A stretch of DNA of 30,988 bases from Sulfurimicrobium sp964552675 (GCA_964552675.1 CAZKHJ010000030.1:1-30988), one strand, 5' to 3'; shown: positions 1-8,998, numbered from the stretch's first letter. The notes: generated by a model from the sequence alone, not told the origin. Translations and numbers: made by a program.

Positions 1-185
1 GCATCGAACAGGTCAACCAGGCCATCACCCAGATGGACGAGGTCACCCAGCAGAATGCCGCCCTTGTCGAAGAAGCCGCCGCAGCCGCTGAATCTCTAGA
101 AGAACAGGCTCACAGCCTGTCCGCAGCGGTCAGTGTGTTCAAGGTGGAGAATGGCCGCATCAGACTTCCCGCACCACGATACTGA
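1..185 (+). CDS. Methyl-accepting chemotaxis protein, C-terminal fragment (partial)
   Basis: Only the last 60 or so codons lie in the window; the reading frame starts at base 3 and stops with TGA at 183-185. The peptide contains QMDEVTQQNAALVEEAAAA, the typical end of the cytoplasmic signalling coiled coil of methyl-accepting chemotaxis proteins, followed by a short tail ending in RLPAPRY. Gln/Glu pairs in this part of the family are often methylation sites, which fits its place directly upstream of cheR, cheD and cheB, whose products methylate, deamidate and demethylate such receptors. The sensor domain is outside the window, so the ligand cannot be inferred. There is no CheW-binding pentapeptide at the visible C terminus. 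Confidence 0.9.
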   Translation, partial: IEQVNQAITQMDEVTQQNAALVEEAAAAAESLEEQAHSLSAAVSVFKVENGRIRLPAPRY

Positions 186-204
186 ATCGGGAGCAAACCC
201 ACGC

Positions 205-1050
205 ATGCAGAATAACGAGCGCGAATTTCATTTTACCGACAAGGACTTTGAATCCGTCCGTGACCTGATTTACCGCCACGCCGGGATCTCTCTCAACACC
301 AGCAAGAAGGATATGGTGTACAGCCGCCTGGCGCGACGCCTGCGCGCTACCGGCATCAGCACCTTCCGTGACTATCTGAAACTGCTGGAAAGCAACGATG
401 AGACCGAGTGGCAGGCCTTTACCAATGCCCTGACCACCAACCTGACCTCATTTTTCCGCGAACAGCATCATTTCCCCATCCTCGCTGACTACGCGCGCCG
501 GCATAAGGGCCGCCACCCGCTCAACCTGTGGTGCTCCGCCTCATCCACCGGCGAGGAACCCTATTCCATGGCCATGACCATGGTCGAGGTGTTCAACACT
601 TACACCCCGCCGGTGCACATCATCGCCACCGATCTGGACACCAACGTACTGAGCAAGGCCGAGACTGGCGTTTATGCCATGGAGCGGCTGGAAAAAATGT
701 CACCGGACCGGATCAAGCGTTTTTTCCTCAAGGGAACCGGCAATCAGGAAGGCTATGCTCGCGTGCGCCCGGAATTGCGCAACATGATCACTTTTCGCCA
801 GATCAACCTGCTCGACGACAACTGGCCGTTGCGGCCGCCATTTGATGCCATTTTCTGCCGCAACGTGATGATCTATTTCGACAAACCCACCCAGCATCGC
901 ATTCTGGAAAAATTCGTGCCACTGCTGCGCCCGGAGGGGCTGCTTTTTGCAGGCCATTCGGAAAGTTTCCATCACGCAGCAGACCTGTTCAAGCTGATCG
1001 GCAATACCGTATATCAGGTCGCCGACAGGACAAGGGCCCACCATGGCTGA
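205..1050 (+). CDS. cheR: Chemotaxis protein methyltransferase CheR
   Basis: 281 residues. CheR transfers methyl groups from S-adenosylmethionine to receptor glutamates in the cytoplasm during adaptation. An N-terminal helical domain (about 10-85) contains TNLTSFFRE; the Rossmann methyltransferase domain follows with WCSASSTGEEPYSMAM (109-124, SAM-binding loop), ATDLDTNVL (141-149) and FDAIFCRNVMIYFD (213-226), all standard CheR landmarks. The frame is open further upstream to 133, but that would overlap the receptor gene; the ATG at 205 with GGGAG about 11 bases upstream gives the normal family length and N terminus. The 3' end overlaps cheD by 8 bases, so the two are probably translationally coupled. 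Confidence 0.95.
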   Translation: MQNNEREFHFTDKDFESVRDLIYRHAGISLNTSKKDMVYSRLARRLRATGISTFRDYLKLLESNDETEWQAFTNALTTNLTSFFREQHHFPILADYARRHKGRHPLNLWCSASSTGEEPYSMAMTMVEVFNTYTPPVHIIATDLDTNVLSKAETGVYAMERLEKMSPDRIKRFFLKGTGNQEGYARVRPELRNMITFRQINLLDDNWPLRPPFDAIFCRNVMIYFDKPTQHRILEKFVPLLRPEGLLFAGHSESFHHAADLFKLIGNTVYQVADRTRAHHG

Positions 1051-1657
1051 GCATGGGTACGAGGAAATCCTCGCTCCCAACCATTATTTCGACCGCAATT
1101 TCGACATGCAGGCGGCCAAAATCCTGCCCGGCGAGTACTACACCACCGGACGCGACATGCTGCTCGTCACGGTGCTGGGCTCCTGCGTATCGGCATGCAT
1201 CCGTGACCGGGTTAGCGGCATTGGCGGCATGAACCACTTCATGCTGCCAGACAGCGGGCAGGATCAGGGCAACCCGCTGAGCAGTTCGGCGCGTTATGGC
1301 GCTTACGCCATGGAAGTTCTTGTCAACCAGCTGCTCAAGATGGGCGCCAAACGCTCCAACCTGGAAGCCAAGGTGTTCGGTGGAGGCAATGTCCTGCGCG
1401 GGTTTGTGGTGGCCAATGTGGGCGAGCGCAATGCAAAATTTGTGCTCGACTTTCTGGCCATGGAAAAAATCAGGGTGGTGGCGCAGGATCTGCTCGATAT
1501 CTACCCGCGCAAAGTCTATTTCTTCCCCAGCACCGGCAAAGTGCTGGTCAAGAAACTGCGCCGTGTCCACAATGACACGATTGTGGAACGTGAAAAGGAA
1601 TACAGCACACGCCTGCAATATTCCAAGGTGGAAGGCGATGTGGAGCTTTTCACATGA
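1043..1657 (+). CDS. cheD: Chemoreceptor glutamine deamidase CheD
   Basis: 204 residues. CheD deamidates specific receptor glutamines to glutamates and in some species modulates CheC-type phosphatases. The catalytic Cys-His pair is visible as Cys48 in VLGSCVSACI and His65 in GGMNHFMLP, 17 residues apart as in the structurally known Thermotoga enzyme; Thr43 probably completes the site. VFGGGNV and the FGG-containing core after residue 110 also fit the family. It starts inside the end of cheR and is followed 44 bases later by cheB, an arrangement common in proteobacterial chemotaxis operons. The C terminus after about residue 170 is a charged tail. No CheC is visible in the window. Confidence 0.95.
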   Translation: MAEHGYEEILAPNHYFDRNFDMQAAKILPGEYYTTGRDMLLVTVLGSCVSACIRDRVSGIGGMNHFMLPDSGQDQGNPLSSSARYGAYAMEVLVNQLLKMGAKRSNLEAKVFGGGNVLRGFVVANVGERNAKFVLDFLAMEKIRVVAQDLLDIYPRKVYFFPSTGKVLVKKLRRVHNDTIVEREKEYSTRLQYSKVEGDVELFT

Positions 1658-1701
1658 AATATTTCTTCTGACTGCAGAACGTCGAAGGCAGATAACAAAA
1701 A

Positions 1702-2790
1702 ATGGAAAAAATCAAAGTCCTGGTGGTGGATGATTCCGCGCTGATTCGCAGCCTGATGAAGGAAATCATCAATAGCCAGCCCGATATGGAAATGGTGGGA
1801 TCAGCACCCGATCCGTTGGTGGCAAGGGAAATGATCAAGCAACTCAATCCGGACGTGCTGACCCTGGACGTGGAAATGCCACGCATGGACGGCCTCAACT
1901 TCCTGGAAAAGCTGATGCGCCTGCGTCCGATGCCGGTGGTGATGGTTTCCTCACTCACCGAAAGCGGCTCGGACATTACTTTCCGGGCCCTGGAACTGGG
2001 CGCAGTGGATTTTCTCACCAAACCCAAGATGGACATCAGCCATGGCATGCAGCAATACACCGACGAAATTGCCGATAAAATCCGTGCCGCTGCCAAAGCC
2101 CGGATACGCAAGGCGCCTCCCCCTGCCGCTTCTCCCGTGACACCGCGCCTCTCTGCCGACGCGGTGCTACCCTCGCTTTCCAACACCATCACCTCCACCG
2201 AAAAGCTGATCATTCTGGGTGCCTCTACCGGTGGAACCGAAGCAATCAAGGAATTTCTGACCAGATTGCCGCCCGACTGCCCCGGCATTCTGATTGCCCA
2301 GCACATGCCGGAGGCATTCACCCTCTCCTTTGCCAACCGGCTCGACAGCCTGTGCCGGATTTCCGTCAAGGAAGCGCAAAACGGCGACCGCGTGCTGCCC
2401 GGTCACGCCTATATCGCGCCAGGCCACTCTCACCTGCTGCTCAAACGCAGCGGCGCCAATTACATGTGCGAACTCAACCAGGGGCCGCCGGTCAACCGCC
2501 ACCGCCCCTCGGTGGATGTGCTGTTCCGTTCCGCCGCCAACTGTGCCGGCGCCAATGCCATCGGGGTGATACTGACCGGCATGGGCAAGGACGGCGCGGC
2601 CGGAATGCTGGAAATGAAACAGGCCGGTGCATACAATTTCGCTCAGGACGAAGCCACTTGCGTGGTTTTCGGCATGCCCAAGGAAGCCATCAACATGGGC
2701 GGGGTGGATGAAGTGGCGCCGCTGCCGGAGATGGCCTCCAGAGTCATGAAGCATCTGGCCAGCCTGGGCACACGCGCATTCAGGGTTTAA
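1702..2790 (+). CDS. cheB: Protein-glutamate methylesterase/glutaminase CheB
   Basis: 362 residues. CheB removes receptor methyl groups when its receiver domain is phosphorylated by CheA. The receiver domain (about 4-120) has the acidic pair D10/D11, phosphoacceptor Asp56 in LDVEMP and Lys107 in LTKPK. A proline/alanine-rich linker (about 137-160) leads to the esterase domain, with the full catalytic triad: Ser175 in LGASTGGTE, His201 in IAQHMP and Asp297 in TGMGKDGAAGM. Length and order match canonical CheB. It closes the cheR-cheD-cheB set; no CheA, CheW or CheY is in the window, so these presumably lie upstream. Confidence 0.97.
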   Translation: MEKIKVLVVDDSALIRSLMKEIINSQPDMEMVGSAPDPLVAREMIKQLNPDVLTLDVEMPRMDGLNFLEKLMRLRPMPVVMVSSLTESGSDITFRALELGAVDFLTKPKMDISHGMQQYTDEIADKIRAAAKARIRKAPPPAASPVTPRLSADAVLPSLSNTITSTEKLIILGASTGGTEAIKEFLTRLPPDCPGILIAQHMPEAFTLSFANRLDSLCRISVKEAQNGDRVLPGHAYIAPGHSHLLLKRSGANYMCELNQGPPVNRHRPSVDVLFRSAANCAGANAIGVILTGMGKDGAAGMLEMKQAGAYNFAQDEATCVVFGMPKEAINMGGVDEVAPLPEMASRVMKHLASLGTRAFRV

Positions 2791-2811
2791 CGTCAATTAG
2801 AGGAAAACGAC

Positions 2812-3126
2812 ATGAGCACCATGCAAATCAAAACTTCGGTGGAAAGCAACAAGGCAAAACTCACCATGAGCGGGCGCTTCGATTTCAATTCGCACCGCCA
2901 GTTCCGTGATGCATACGATGAAATCCTGCAAAATCCGGAAGTCCGGGAAATCGAACTCGACCTCGGATCCGTCGATTATCTAGACAGTTCAGCCCTGGGC
3001 ATGCTGCTGCTGCTGCGCGAAAAAACCAGCAACACCGGAAAATCCATGATGCTGACCAACTGCCGTGGCGTTGTGCTGCAGGTGCTGGAAGTAGCCAATT
3101 TCAACAAACTGTTTACGATCCGCTAG
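2812..3126 (+). CDS. STAS-domain anti-sigma factor antagonist
   Basis: 104 residues, a single STAS domain. Such proteins bind an anti-sigma factor or another output protein when unphosphorylated and are switched off by serine phosphorylation. The phosphorylation loop is visible as VDYLDSSALGMLLL, with Ser59 or Ser60 as the acceptor. A good ribosome-binding site (AGAGGAAAA) precedes the ATG. It starts 21 bases after cheB and lies 67 bases upstream of a response regulator that carries both a PP2C phosphatase and a serine-kinase-like HATPase, so that neighbour is the likely enzyme that adds and removes the phosphate. The pair resembles HsbA/HsbR of Pseudomonas aeruginosa; the downstream partner (FlgM-like, a cyclase, or other) cannot be read from sequence. 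Confidence 0.9.
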   Translation: MSTMQIKTSVESNKAKLTMSGRFDFNSHRQFRDAYDEILQNPEVREIELDLGSVDYLDSSALGMLLLLREKTSNTGKSMMLTNCRGVVLQVLEVANFNKLFTIR

Positions 3127-3193
3127 GATTTGACAGGAAGGGAAACGCTCCTGCCCCCGGCCAATCCGGCCTTATTCCCCTACCCTTTGAATC

Positions 3194-4903
3194 ATGCCTA
3201 AACAACTCAAAATCCTGGTTGCAGATGACACCGAGCCGAACCTGCTGCTGGTGAGCAAATTCATCAACAAGCTCGGCCATCAGACCGTACTGGCCCGCAA
3301 TGGCCGGGAAGCGGTGCAAAAATTTCAGGATGAGGCACCCGATCTGATTCTGATGGATATCATGATGCCGGAAATGAATGGCTATGAGGCAACTGCCCGA
3401 ATTCGCCAGCTGTCTCCGAACAGATGGGTACCCATCATGTTTCTCACCGCCAAGTCCCAGGATGCGGATCATGTCAAAGGCATTCAGGTCGGCGGTGACG
3501 ATTACATTACCAAGCCAGTCAATCTGGTGATTCTCGAAGCCCGGATCAGGGCAGTAACCCGCATCGCCGAGATGCAGCATCAGATTGTGGAAAACAGCGA
3601 GCAACTGGAGCGCTACCACGATGAAAATGAACGCGAACTGAAACTGGCAAAACACCTGATCGAAAAAATCACCAATTACGATAATTACGATCACGACTCG
3701 ATCCGGCTCTGGAACAAGCCGGCACAGCATTTCAGCGGTGACATTTTCCTTGTGGCACTCACGCCGGCGGATGAAATTCACTTCCTCCTGGCAGACGGCA
3801 CGGGCCATGGACTCTCTGCTGCACTGAACGTGATCCCGGTCGTGGAAGTGTTCTACAGCATGACTTCCAAAGGCTTTGCCATTTCCTCCATCGCGCATGA
3901 GCTTAACCGCAAAATCAAGCAGTTGATGCCAACAGAACGCTTTGTCGCGGCAACACTGGTATCGGTCAGCTTCAGCGAACGGATTGTGCACGTCTGGAAT
4001 GGCGGCAATCCTCCCGCCCTGTTCGTGGATGAGAAGGGAAATATCCAGCGCAGCTGGAAATCTGCATATCCGGCTTTGGGCATTCTCAGTGACAGCGAGT
4101 TTGACAGTGGCACCGAGGTCTTCCACTGGAATGAACCTGGCCAGCTGTATATGTGCTCGGACGGACTGCTCGAAGCGCAAAATGATGCCGGAGAAGAATT
4201 TGGGCTGGCACGCATGGAACAGGTGCTGTCCTCGGTTCCCATGGATCAGCGTTTCGAGCACCTGATTCAGGCTGTCGACCTCCACATGGATGGCCTGGCC
4301 GCACATGATGACGTTTCCCTCGCCGCCCTGCTCTGCCCCGTCAGCACCCCCAGCGAATCCGCACTGCTGATGGCCTGCCCGGAACAGGAAGCATGCGTAC
4401 CTGAAATCTATCCTTGCCGCTGGAAAGTGGCGCTGCGCCTCACCGCGTCGGAGCTGAAACAGATCGATGTGGTACCAATGCTGCTGGGGTGGATGGACCA
4501 GTTGCACCTCAACCCGGGGCATCGCGGCCAGGTTTTCCTGGTTTTTACCGAACTGTTCAACAACGCCCTGGATCATGGCATCCTGAATCTGGACTCCGCC
4601 CTGAAATTCGAACCCGATGGCTTCGAGCAATATTTCGAAGCACGCCGGCAGCGGCTCGACAATCTGCAACAGGGCGCACTGGATATTGAAGTGGAACGTC
4701 TGCGTCAGCAAAATCACGAATTATTGAGAATATACATAAAAGATAGCGGAAAAGGCTTTGATTATAGAGAATCTTTCTCTGATGACATTGGCGCCAGCAC
4801 ACGTCCGTCCGGGCGCGGCCTGGCTCTGGTAAGGAATCTGTGCACAAAAATAGAGCATGCCGGCAATGGCAGTGAAATTACCGTGTATTACGCGCTGAAT
4901 TAA
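3194..4903 (+). CDS. Response regulator with SpoIIE-type PP2C phosphatase and HATPase (anti-sigma kinase-like) domains
   Basis: 569 residues with three modules. Receiver domain (about 5-122): D11/D12, phosphoacceptor Asp55 in LMDIMMPEMNG, Lys107 in TKP. A helical linker (about 125-165) joins it to a PP2C/SpoIIE phosphatase (about 170-385) with metal-binding residues at Asp183 (SGD), Asp201-Gly202 (DGTGHG), Asp323-Gly324 (CSDG) and Asp372/373 (HDD). The C terminus (about 410-569) is a GHKL ATPase like anti-sigma serine kinases: ELFNNALDHG (454-463, with Glu453 before it), DSGKGFD (517-523) and GRGLALV (540-546). It probably both phosphorylates and dephosphorylates the STAS protein encoded just upstream under control of an unidentified histidine kinase. 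No obvious Shine-Dalgarno precedes the ATG. The stop overlaps the next start by one base (TAATG). Confidence 0.93.
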   Translation: MPKQLKILVADDTEPNLLLVSKFINKLGHQTVLARNGREAVQKFQDEAPDLILMDIMMPEMNGYEATARIRQLSPNRWVPIMFLTAKSQDADHVKGIQVGGDDYITKPVNLVILEARIRAVTRIAEMQHQIVENSEQLERYHDENERELKLAKHLIEKITNYDNYDHDSIRLWNKPAQHFSGDIFLVALTPADEIHFLLADGTGHGLSAALNVIPVVEVFYSMTSKGFAISSIAHELNRKIKQLMPTERFVAATLVSVSFSERIVHVWNGGNPPALFVDEKGNIQRSWKSAYPALGILSDSEFDSGTEVFHWNEPGQLYMCSDGLLEAQNDAGEEFGLARMEQVLSSVPMDQRFEHLIQAVDLHMDGLAAHDDVSLAALLCPVSTPSESALLMACPEQEACVPEIYPCRWKVALRLTASELKQIDVVPMLLGWMDQLHLNPGHRGQVFLVFTELFNNALDHGILNLDSALKFEPDGFEQYFEARRQRLDNLQQGALDIEVERLRQQNHELLRIYIKDSGKGFDYRESFSDDIGASTRPSGRGLALVRNLCTKIEHAGNGSEITVYYALN

Positions 4904-6702
4904 TGTCGCCAGGCTCCAAATCAGACATGTCTCACACGGAGCACAAGCCAAGCTGGGGCATCAAGGGGCGGGTTCTTTTTCTGGCGCTGGTGCCAGCGCT
5001 GACCATTGCCGCCGGCCTGACGGTGTATGAGATCACCACCCGTTTGCGCGACATCGAGCAGGCACTGAACGAGCGTGGCCTCGCGATTGCACGCCAGCTC
5101 TCCCCCGCCAGTGAATTTGGCGTGTTTTCCGGCAATCACGACATCCTCACCCGCCTGACCCAGAGCACCCTGCTGGAGGCCGATGTCACTGCGGTAACCA
5201 TCACCAATGTCGATGGTCGCATCCTGGCCGCAAGCGGGCACGCGCTCGACTTGCCCTTCCTCGGCGGAAATGCCCTGATCCGGCCTGCCATCATCGAGCG
5301 ATCCGATGCCCTGATATTCTCGGCGCCCATTTTTCAGAGCCAGACTGAAATGGAGCATTATCTGGATACCGCTTCGCCGCTTTCCCGGAACAAGAATGAA
5401 GCCAAGGTGCTGGGGCATGTCATAGTCGAGATATCGCGCCTGCCCAGCATCGCCCAGAAGAACCAGATCATTCTCAACAGCTTGCTGATCACCCTGTTCG
5501 GGCTGGCCGCAGCGGCCCTGCTGGCCTTGCGCATGGCACGCCAGGTTGCGCAGCCGATCATGGCACTGGCAGGCGCGGTTGCCAGAATCGGCAAGGGCGA
5601 TCTCGCGACGCGGATTCAGACGGCCGCGACAGGAGAACTCGCCATTCTCGAACGCGGTGTCAACAACATGGCGGTAGCACTGAAAGCAGTGCAGGACGCC
5701 CAGGAAGAAAGGCGCGCCATCCTTGCCACGGTGCTGGATAGCCTGGATGCCCTGGTTTACGTTGCCGACATGCAGAATCATGAAATCCTGTTCCTCAACA
5801 AATACGCTCAGGAATCCTTTGGCAATGTCACCGGCCAGCTGTGCTGGCAGTCATTGCAAACCGGGCAGAGCGGCCCCTGCCCCTTCTGCACCAACGCCCG
5901 GCTGCTCAAGCCGGATGGCACCCCCGGCGAGCCCGTCATCTGGGAATTCCGGAATACCGTCAACCAGCACTGGTACCTGATCCAGGATAGCGCGATCAAA
6001 TGGGTGGATGGCCGCATTGTCCGGCTGGAAATTGCCACCGACATCACCGAGCGCAAACGCATCGAAGAGCATATCCGCCGTCTGGAACATCAAATCATGG
6101 ATATCAGCGAAAAAGAGCGCGAGCGCATCGGCCACGAACTCCACGACGGCCTGGGGCAGCAATTGACAGGCATCGCTTTCCTCAGCAAGGCGCTGGCACG
6201 TAAGCTGGCGCAACAGTCACTAGCGGAAGCCAATGATGTCGAGCAGATCGTGGCCTTGATCAACCAGGCCATTTCGGAAACGCGCCAGCTCGCGCGTGGC
6301 CTGCAACCGGTGGAAGTCGAGGAGAATGGCCTGATGTCCGCACTGGAAAGCCTTGTTGCCAATATCGAAAGGCTGTTCCATATCCGCTGCGAATTCCGTT
6401 GCGATTCACCGGTGCTGATCCAGGACAATGCGGTGGCAAACCATCTTTACCGCATTGTGCAGGAAGCAGTGAACAACGCGGTCAAACATGGCAAAGCCCA
6501 GCATATCACCATTGAACTCAACGCTCCCCAAGGCAAAACCCAGCTTTCAATCCGTGATGATGGCATGGGATTTCACGCCCAGACGGGCAGAGATTCGGGC
6601 ATTGGCTTGCAGATCATGCGCTATCGCGCCAATATGATCGGCGCTGAACTGGACATTGAAACCGACCCGGGCCATGGCGCCGAAATCAGGGTTCATTTTT
6701 AG
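4903..6702 (+). CDS. NarX-type membrane sensor histidine kinase (HAMP-PAS-HisKA_3-HATPase)
   Basis: 599 residues. TM1 at about 23-43, a periplasmic sensor region of about 140 residues, TM2 at about 188-210, HAMP (about 211-265), PAS (about 272-385), dimerisation/phosphoacceptor region of the HisKA_3 (NarX/NarL) class with ERERIGHELHDGLGQQ (His414 the likely phosphorylated residue), then HATPase with EAVNNAVKHG (521-530), DDGMGF and SGIGLQIM. The PAS domain has three cysteines (Cys314, and Cys326/Cys329 in CPFC), a pattern that could bind metal or sense redox. The start at 4903 overlaps the previous stop; an in-frame ATG at 4927 would remove only eight residues and cannot be excluded. The response regulator 12 bases downstream is the obvious partner. 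The signal sensed is unknown. Confidence 0.92.
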   Translation: MSPGSKSDMSHTEHKPSWGIKGRVLFLALVPALTIAAGLTVYEITTRLRDIEQALNERGLAIARQLSPASEFGVFSGNHDILTRLTQSTLLEADVTAVTITNVDGRILAASGHALDLPFLGGNALIRPAIIERSDALIFSAPIFQSQTEMEHYLDTASPLSRNKNEAKVLGHVIVEISRLPSIAQKNQIILNSLLITLFGLAAAALLALRMARQVAQPIMALAGAVARIGKGDLATRIQTAATGELAILERGVNNMAVALKAVQDAQEERRAILATVLDSLDALVYVADMQNHEILFLNKYAQESFGNVTGQLCWQSLQTGQSGPCPFCTNARLLKPDGTPGEPVIWEFRNTVNQHWYLIQDSAIKWVDGRIVRLEIATDITERKRIEEHIRRLEHQIMDISEKERERIGHELHDGLGQQLTGIAFLSKALARKLAQQSLAEANDVEQIVALINQAISETRQLARGLQPVEVEENGLMSALESLVANIERLFHIRCEFRCDSPVLIQDNAVANHLYRIVQEAVNNAVKHGKAQHITIELNAPQGKTQLSIRDDGMGFHAQTGRDSGIGLQIMRYRANMIGAELDIETDPGHGAEIRVHF

Positions 6703-6713
6703 GAAAATCTAGT

Positions 6714-7388
6714 ATGCTGGAACACACCCCCCACAAGCACAGAATTCTCATCGTGGATGACCATCCCATTGTGCGTCAGGGTATTTCGCGCCTCATCGAC
6801 CAGGAATCCGATCTCATGACCTGCTGCGAAGCCGGCAGTGCCCAGGAGGCGCTCGACAGCATGAAAACCTGCCTGCCGGACATTCTGCTGGCGGACATTT
6901 CACTCGACGGCGTTTCCGGCATTGAGCTGGTCAAAATGCTCAAGACCCACCACAAGAATACGCCGGTACTGGTCATTTCCATGCACGAGGAGTCACTCTA
7001 TGCCGAGCGCGCGCTGCGCGCCGGTGCCAAGGGCTACATCATGAAACAGGAGGCCACTGAAAAAATGCTGGCCGCAATTCGCCAGGTTCTGCGCGGCGAT
7101 ATCTATCTGAGCGAGCGCATGCAGGGAAAAATCCTGCAGCGTGTGCTGGCTGGCGATGAAAGCGGACTTTCTCCCATCGATCTGCTGAGCGACCGCGAAC
7201 TGGAAGTTTTCCGCCTCATTGGCCACGGCTACGCCACCAGCGACATCGCCCACGAACTCAATCGCAGCGTCAAAACGGTGGAAACCCACCGTGCCCACCT
7301 CAAGGACAAACTGGGCCTCAAGAATGCCGCAGAACTGACCCGTTACGCGGTACGCTGGGTGGAACAGCAAAGCGAGCAGAAAGGCTAG
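6714..7388 (+). CDS. NarL/FixJ-family response regulator with LuxR-type HTH
   Basis: 224 residues. Receiver domain (about 10-125) with D15/D16, phosphoacceptor Asp61 in LLADISLDG, and Lys at the KGYIMKQEA position. A LuxR/GerE helix-turn-helix follows (about 155-215): LLSDRELEVFRLIGHGY, then SVKTVETHRAHLKDKLGL, the usual recognition-helix pattern. It is a cytoplasmic transcription regulator, probably phosphorylated by the HisKA_3 kinase encoded immediately upstream. AGGAAAA about 8 bases before the ATG is a good ribosome-binding site. Target genes are not evident; the next gene on the same strand, an EAL-HDOD protein, is 104 bases away and is a candidate. Confidence 0.94.
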   Translation: MLEHTPHKHRILIVDDHPIVRQGISRLIDQESDLMTCCEAGSAQEALDSMKTCLPDILLADISLDGVSGIELVKMLKTHHKNTPVLVISMHEESLYAERALRAGAKGYIMKQEATEKMLAAIRQVLRGDIYLSERMQGKILQRVLAGDESGLSPIDLLSDRELEVFRLIGHGYATSDIAHELNRSVKTVETHRAHLKDKLGLKNAAELTRYAVRWVEQQSEQKG

Positions 7389-7408
7389 AGCCGGAATTTT
7401 CCTTCCCC

Positions 7409-7429
7409 CCATCAGGGATTCCCCGATGG
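7409..7429 (+). terminator. Possible stem-loop after the response regulator gene
   Basis: CCATC pairs with GATGG and GGG with CCC around an ATT loop, with one mismatch between the two stems. It sits 20 bases after the stop codon of the response regulator. No T-run follows, so it is not a classical intrinsic terminator and may only be a weak structure. Confidence 0.25.
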
Positions 7430-7492
7430 CAAAACCCTACCCGCCCCGATAACACCCCCCCTGCTTTTCCCATAGCATGGCTGCGTCTGCAA

Positions 7493-8941
7493 TTGGATGC
7501 ATCTTCAATGCTCAGGAAACTGATCAACCTGTTTGGCGGAGAAACGGCGGCAGCTTCCGCGCTTCAGCCACAGCTCTGTGCCGCGTCCATGGGATCCCTG
7601 GGCGCGGGGGAGGAAATTCATACCTATAGCACGATGTTTGGCATGCCTGCCCCAGCGCCTCATTCAAGCGACATATCCATCCAGAGCCATACCCACACCG
7701 GCCCAAAGGATGACGTGCAGCTGGGATTCCTCCGCCGCGAACCGATCTTTTCCCACCAGCCCCGGCAGGTGATCGGCCACGAGCTGATGCTCAACAACTC
7801 CAATGAACTGCTGGGCGGCGGCTCCAGCCCCATGCTGCACCGCATACATGACGAATTGCTGCTGAAAAGCATTCTCGCACTGGATACTTCTCAGCTGATC
7901 GGCAACGAACTCGCTTTCATTCATGTTTCTCCCGCCATGCTTGAGCATGCGCTGATCCTGCAACTTCCCAGCCGCAACGTAATTCTCGCATTCCGCCCCG
8001 AAGTGGAAAATGCCGACAGGCTGATAGCGCGCTGCCGCGACCTGAAAAGCCATGGCTTCCGTTTTTCCCTGGATGATTTCACCTATTCCCCCGGGCTCTA
8101 TCCCCTGCTGGGCCTGGTGGATTTCGTGCGCTTCGACATCACGCCCAACAGTCTGCTCGATATCGGGCCACAGCTGGAAGAGATTCCCCGTCTGAGTGAA
8201 AAAACCCTGATTGCAAAAAACGTGCACACCCCGGAAGCATTCAACATCGCCTCACTGCTCGCCTTCCGCCACTATCAGGGAAGCCACCCGGAACAATCTG
8301 CGCCCAATCCGGAACCCCGGATCAGCCGCTACCGGGCAAAAATCATCATGCTCATGAACATGCTGAAAAGCCATGCCGAAGCCGGTGAGTTCGAACATGC
8401 CATGAAACAGGATGGCGCCCTTGCCTTCCGCCTTCTGCGCTACATCAATTCTCCAGCCAATGGCCTGCTCCAGGAAGTGCACTCCATTTCAGAAGCACTG
8501 AATTCGTTTGGGCACGACACCCTGCATCGCTGGCTGAGCCTGCTGCTATTCTGCCAGGACAGCTCCCCCTGTCATCAGGACCGCACTTTGCTGGAAAATG
8601 CCCTGTTGCGCGCCCGGCTGACTGAACTGTTCGGACAGCGCAGGCTGGCAGCCGAGGAAAAACCGGGGTTATTTGTCACCGGCATCCTTTCATCCCTGAG
8701 CCTTCTTTTCAAAATGCCTCTGGACAAGGCACTCAGTTATTTCTCCCTGAGTACCACGATGGGAGAGGCGCTGCTGCACCAGAGCGGCCCCTACGCCCCA
8801 TTCCTCAAGCTGGCCATGGCCTGTGAAGATCACGACCAGGCGAGCATAGAGCACCACGCCACCCTTGCCGGCATCAGCCTGGAACAGGTCAATACCATTT
8901 ATGTCAAGGCGCTGGTGTGGGCACACGAAATCGAGAATTAG
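7493..8941 (+). CDS. EAL-like/HDOD signalling protein (YuxH-like), EAL domain degenerate
   Basis: 482 residues. The first 75 or so are low-complexity and not assignable. Residues about 78-265 form a reduced EAL-like domain: the first motif reads GHELML rather than EALVR/EALLR, LDDF (193-196) is kept, and the segment VRFDITPNS lacks the KID lysine, so phosphodiesterase activity is unlikely. Residues about 282-470 are an HDOD domain (LAFRLLRYINSPANG and the following helices), a regulatory relative of HD phosphohydrolases without its metal residues. Proteins of this architecture are signalling adaptors, sometimes tied to motility or c-di-GMP. An alternative ATG at 7508 would shorten it by five residues; neither start has a strong ribosome-binding site. 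It converges on nlpD. Confidence 0.85.
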   Translation: MDASSMLRKLINLFGGETAAASALQPQLCAASMGSLGAGEEIHTYSTMFGMPAPAPHSSDISIQSHTHTGPKDDVQLGFLRREPIFSHQPRQVIGHELMLNNSNELLGGGSSPMLHRIHDELLLKSILALDTSQLIGNELAFIHVSPAMLEHALILQLPSRNVILAFRPEVENADRLIARCRDLKSHGFRFSLDDFTYSPGLYPLLGLVDFVRFDITPNSLLDIGPQLEEIPRLSEKTLIAKNVHTPEAFNIASLLAFRHYQGSHPEQSAPNPEPRISRYRAKIIMLMNMLKSHAEAGEFEHAMKQDGALAFRLLRYINSPANGLLQEVHSISEALNSFGHDTLHRWLSLLLFCQDSSPCHQDRTLLENALLRARLTELFGQRRLAAEEKPGLFVTGILSSLSLLFKMPLDKALSYFSLSTTMGEALLHQSGPYAPFLKLAMACEDHDQASIEHHATLAGISLEQVNTIYVKALVWAHEIEN

Positions 8942-8998
8942 GGCGTCTGGCGGAACGGCTGAGGCTCCCTCTGGGCAGGTCACCTCGCAGGAAAACGA

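Noticed and set aside
3113..4717. 534-codon open frame on the minus strand
   Set aside because: Antisense shadow of the response regulator/PP2C gene, without ribosome-binding site or domain.
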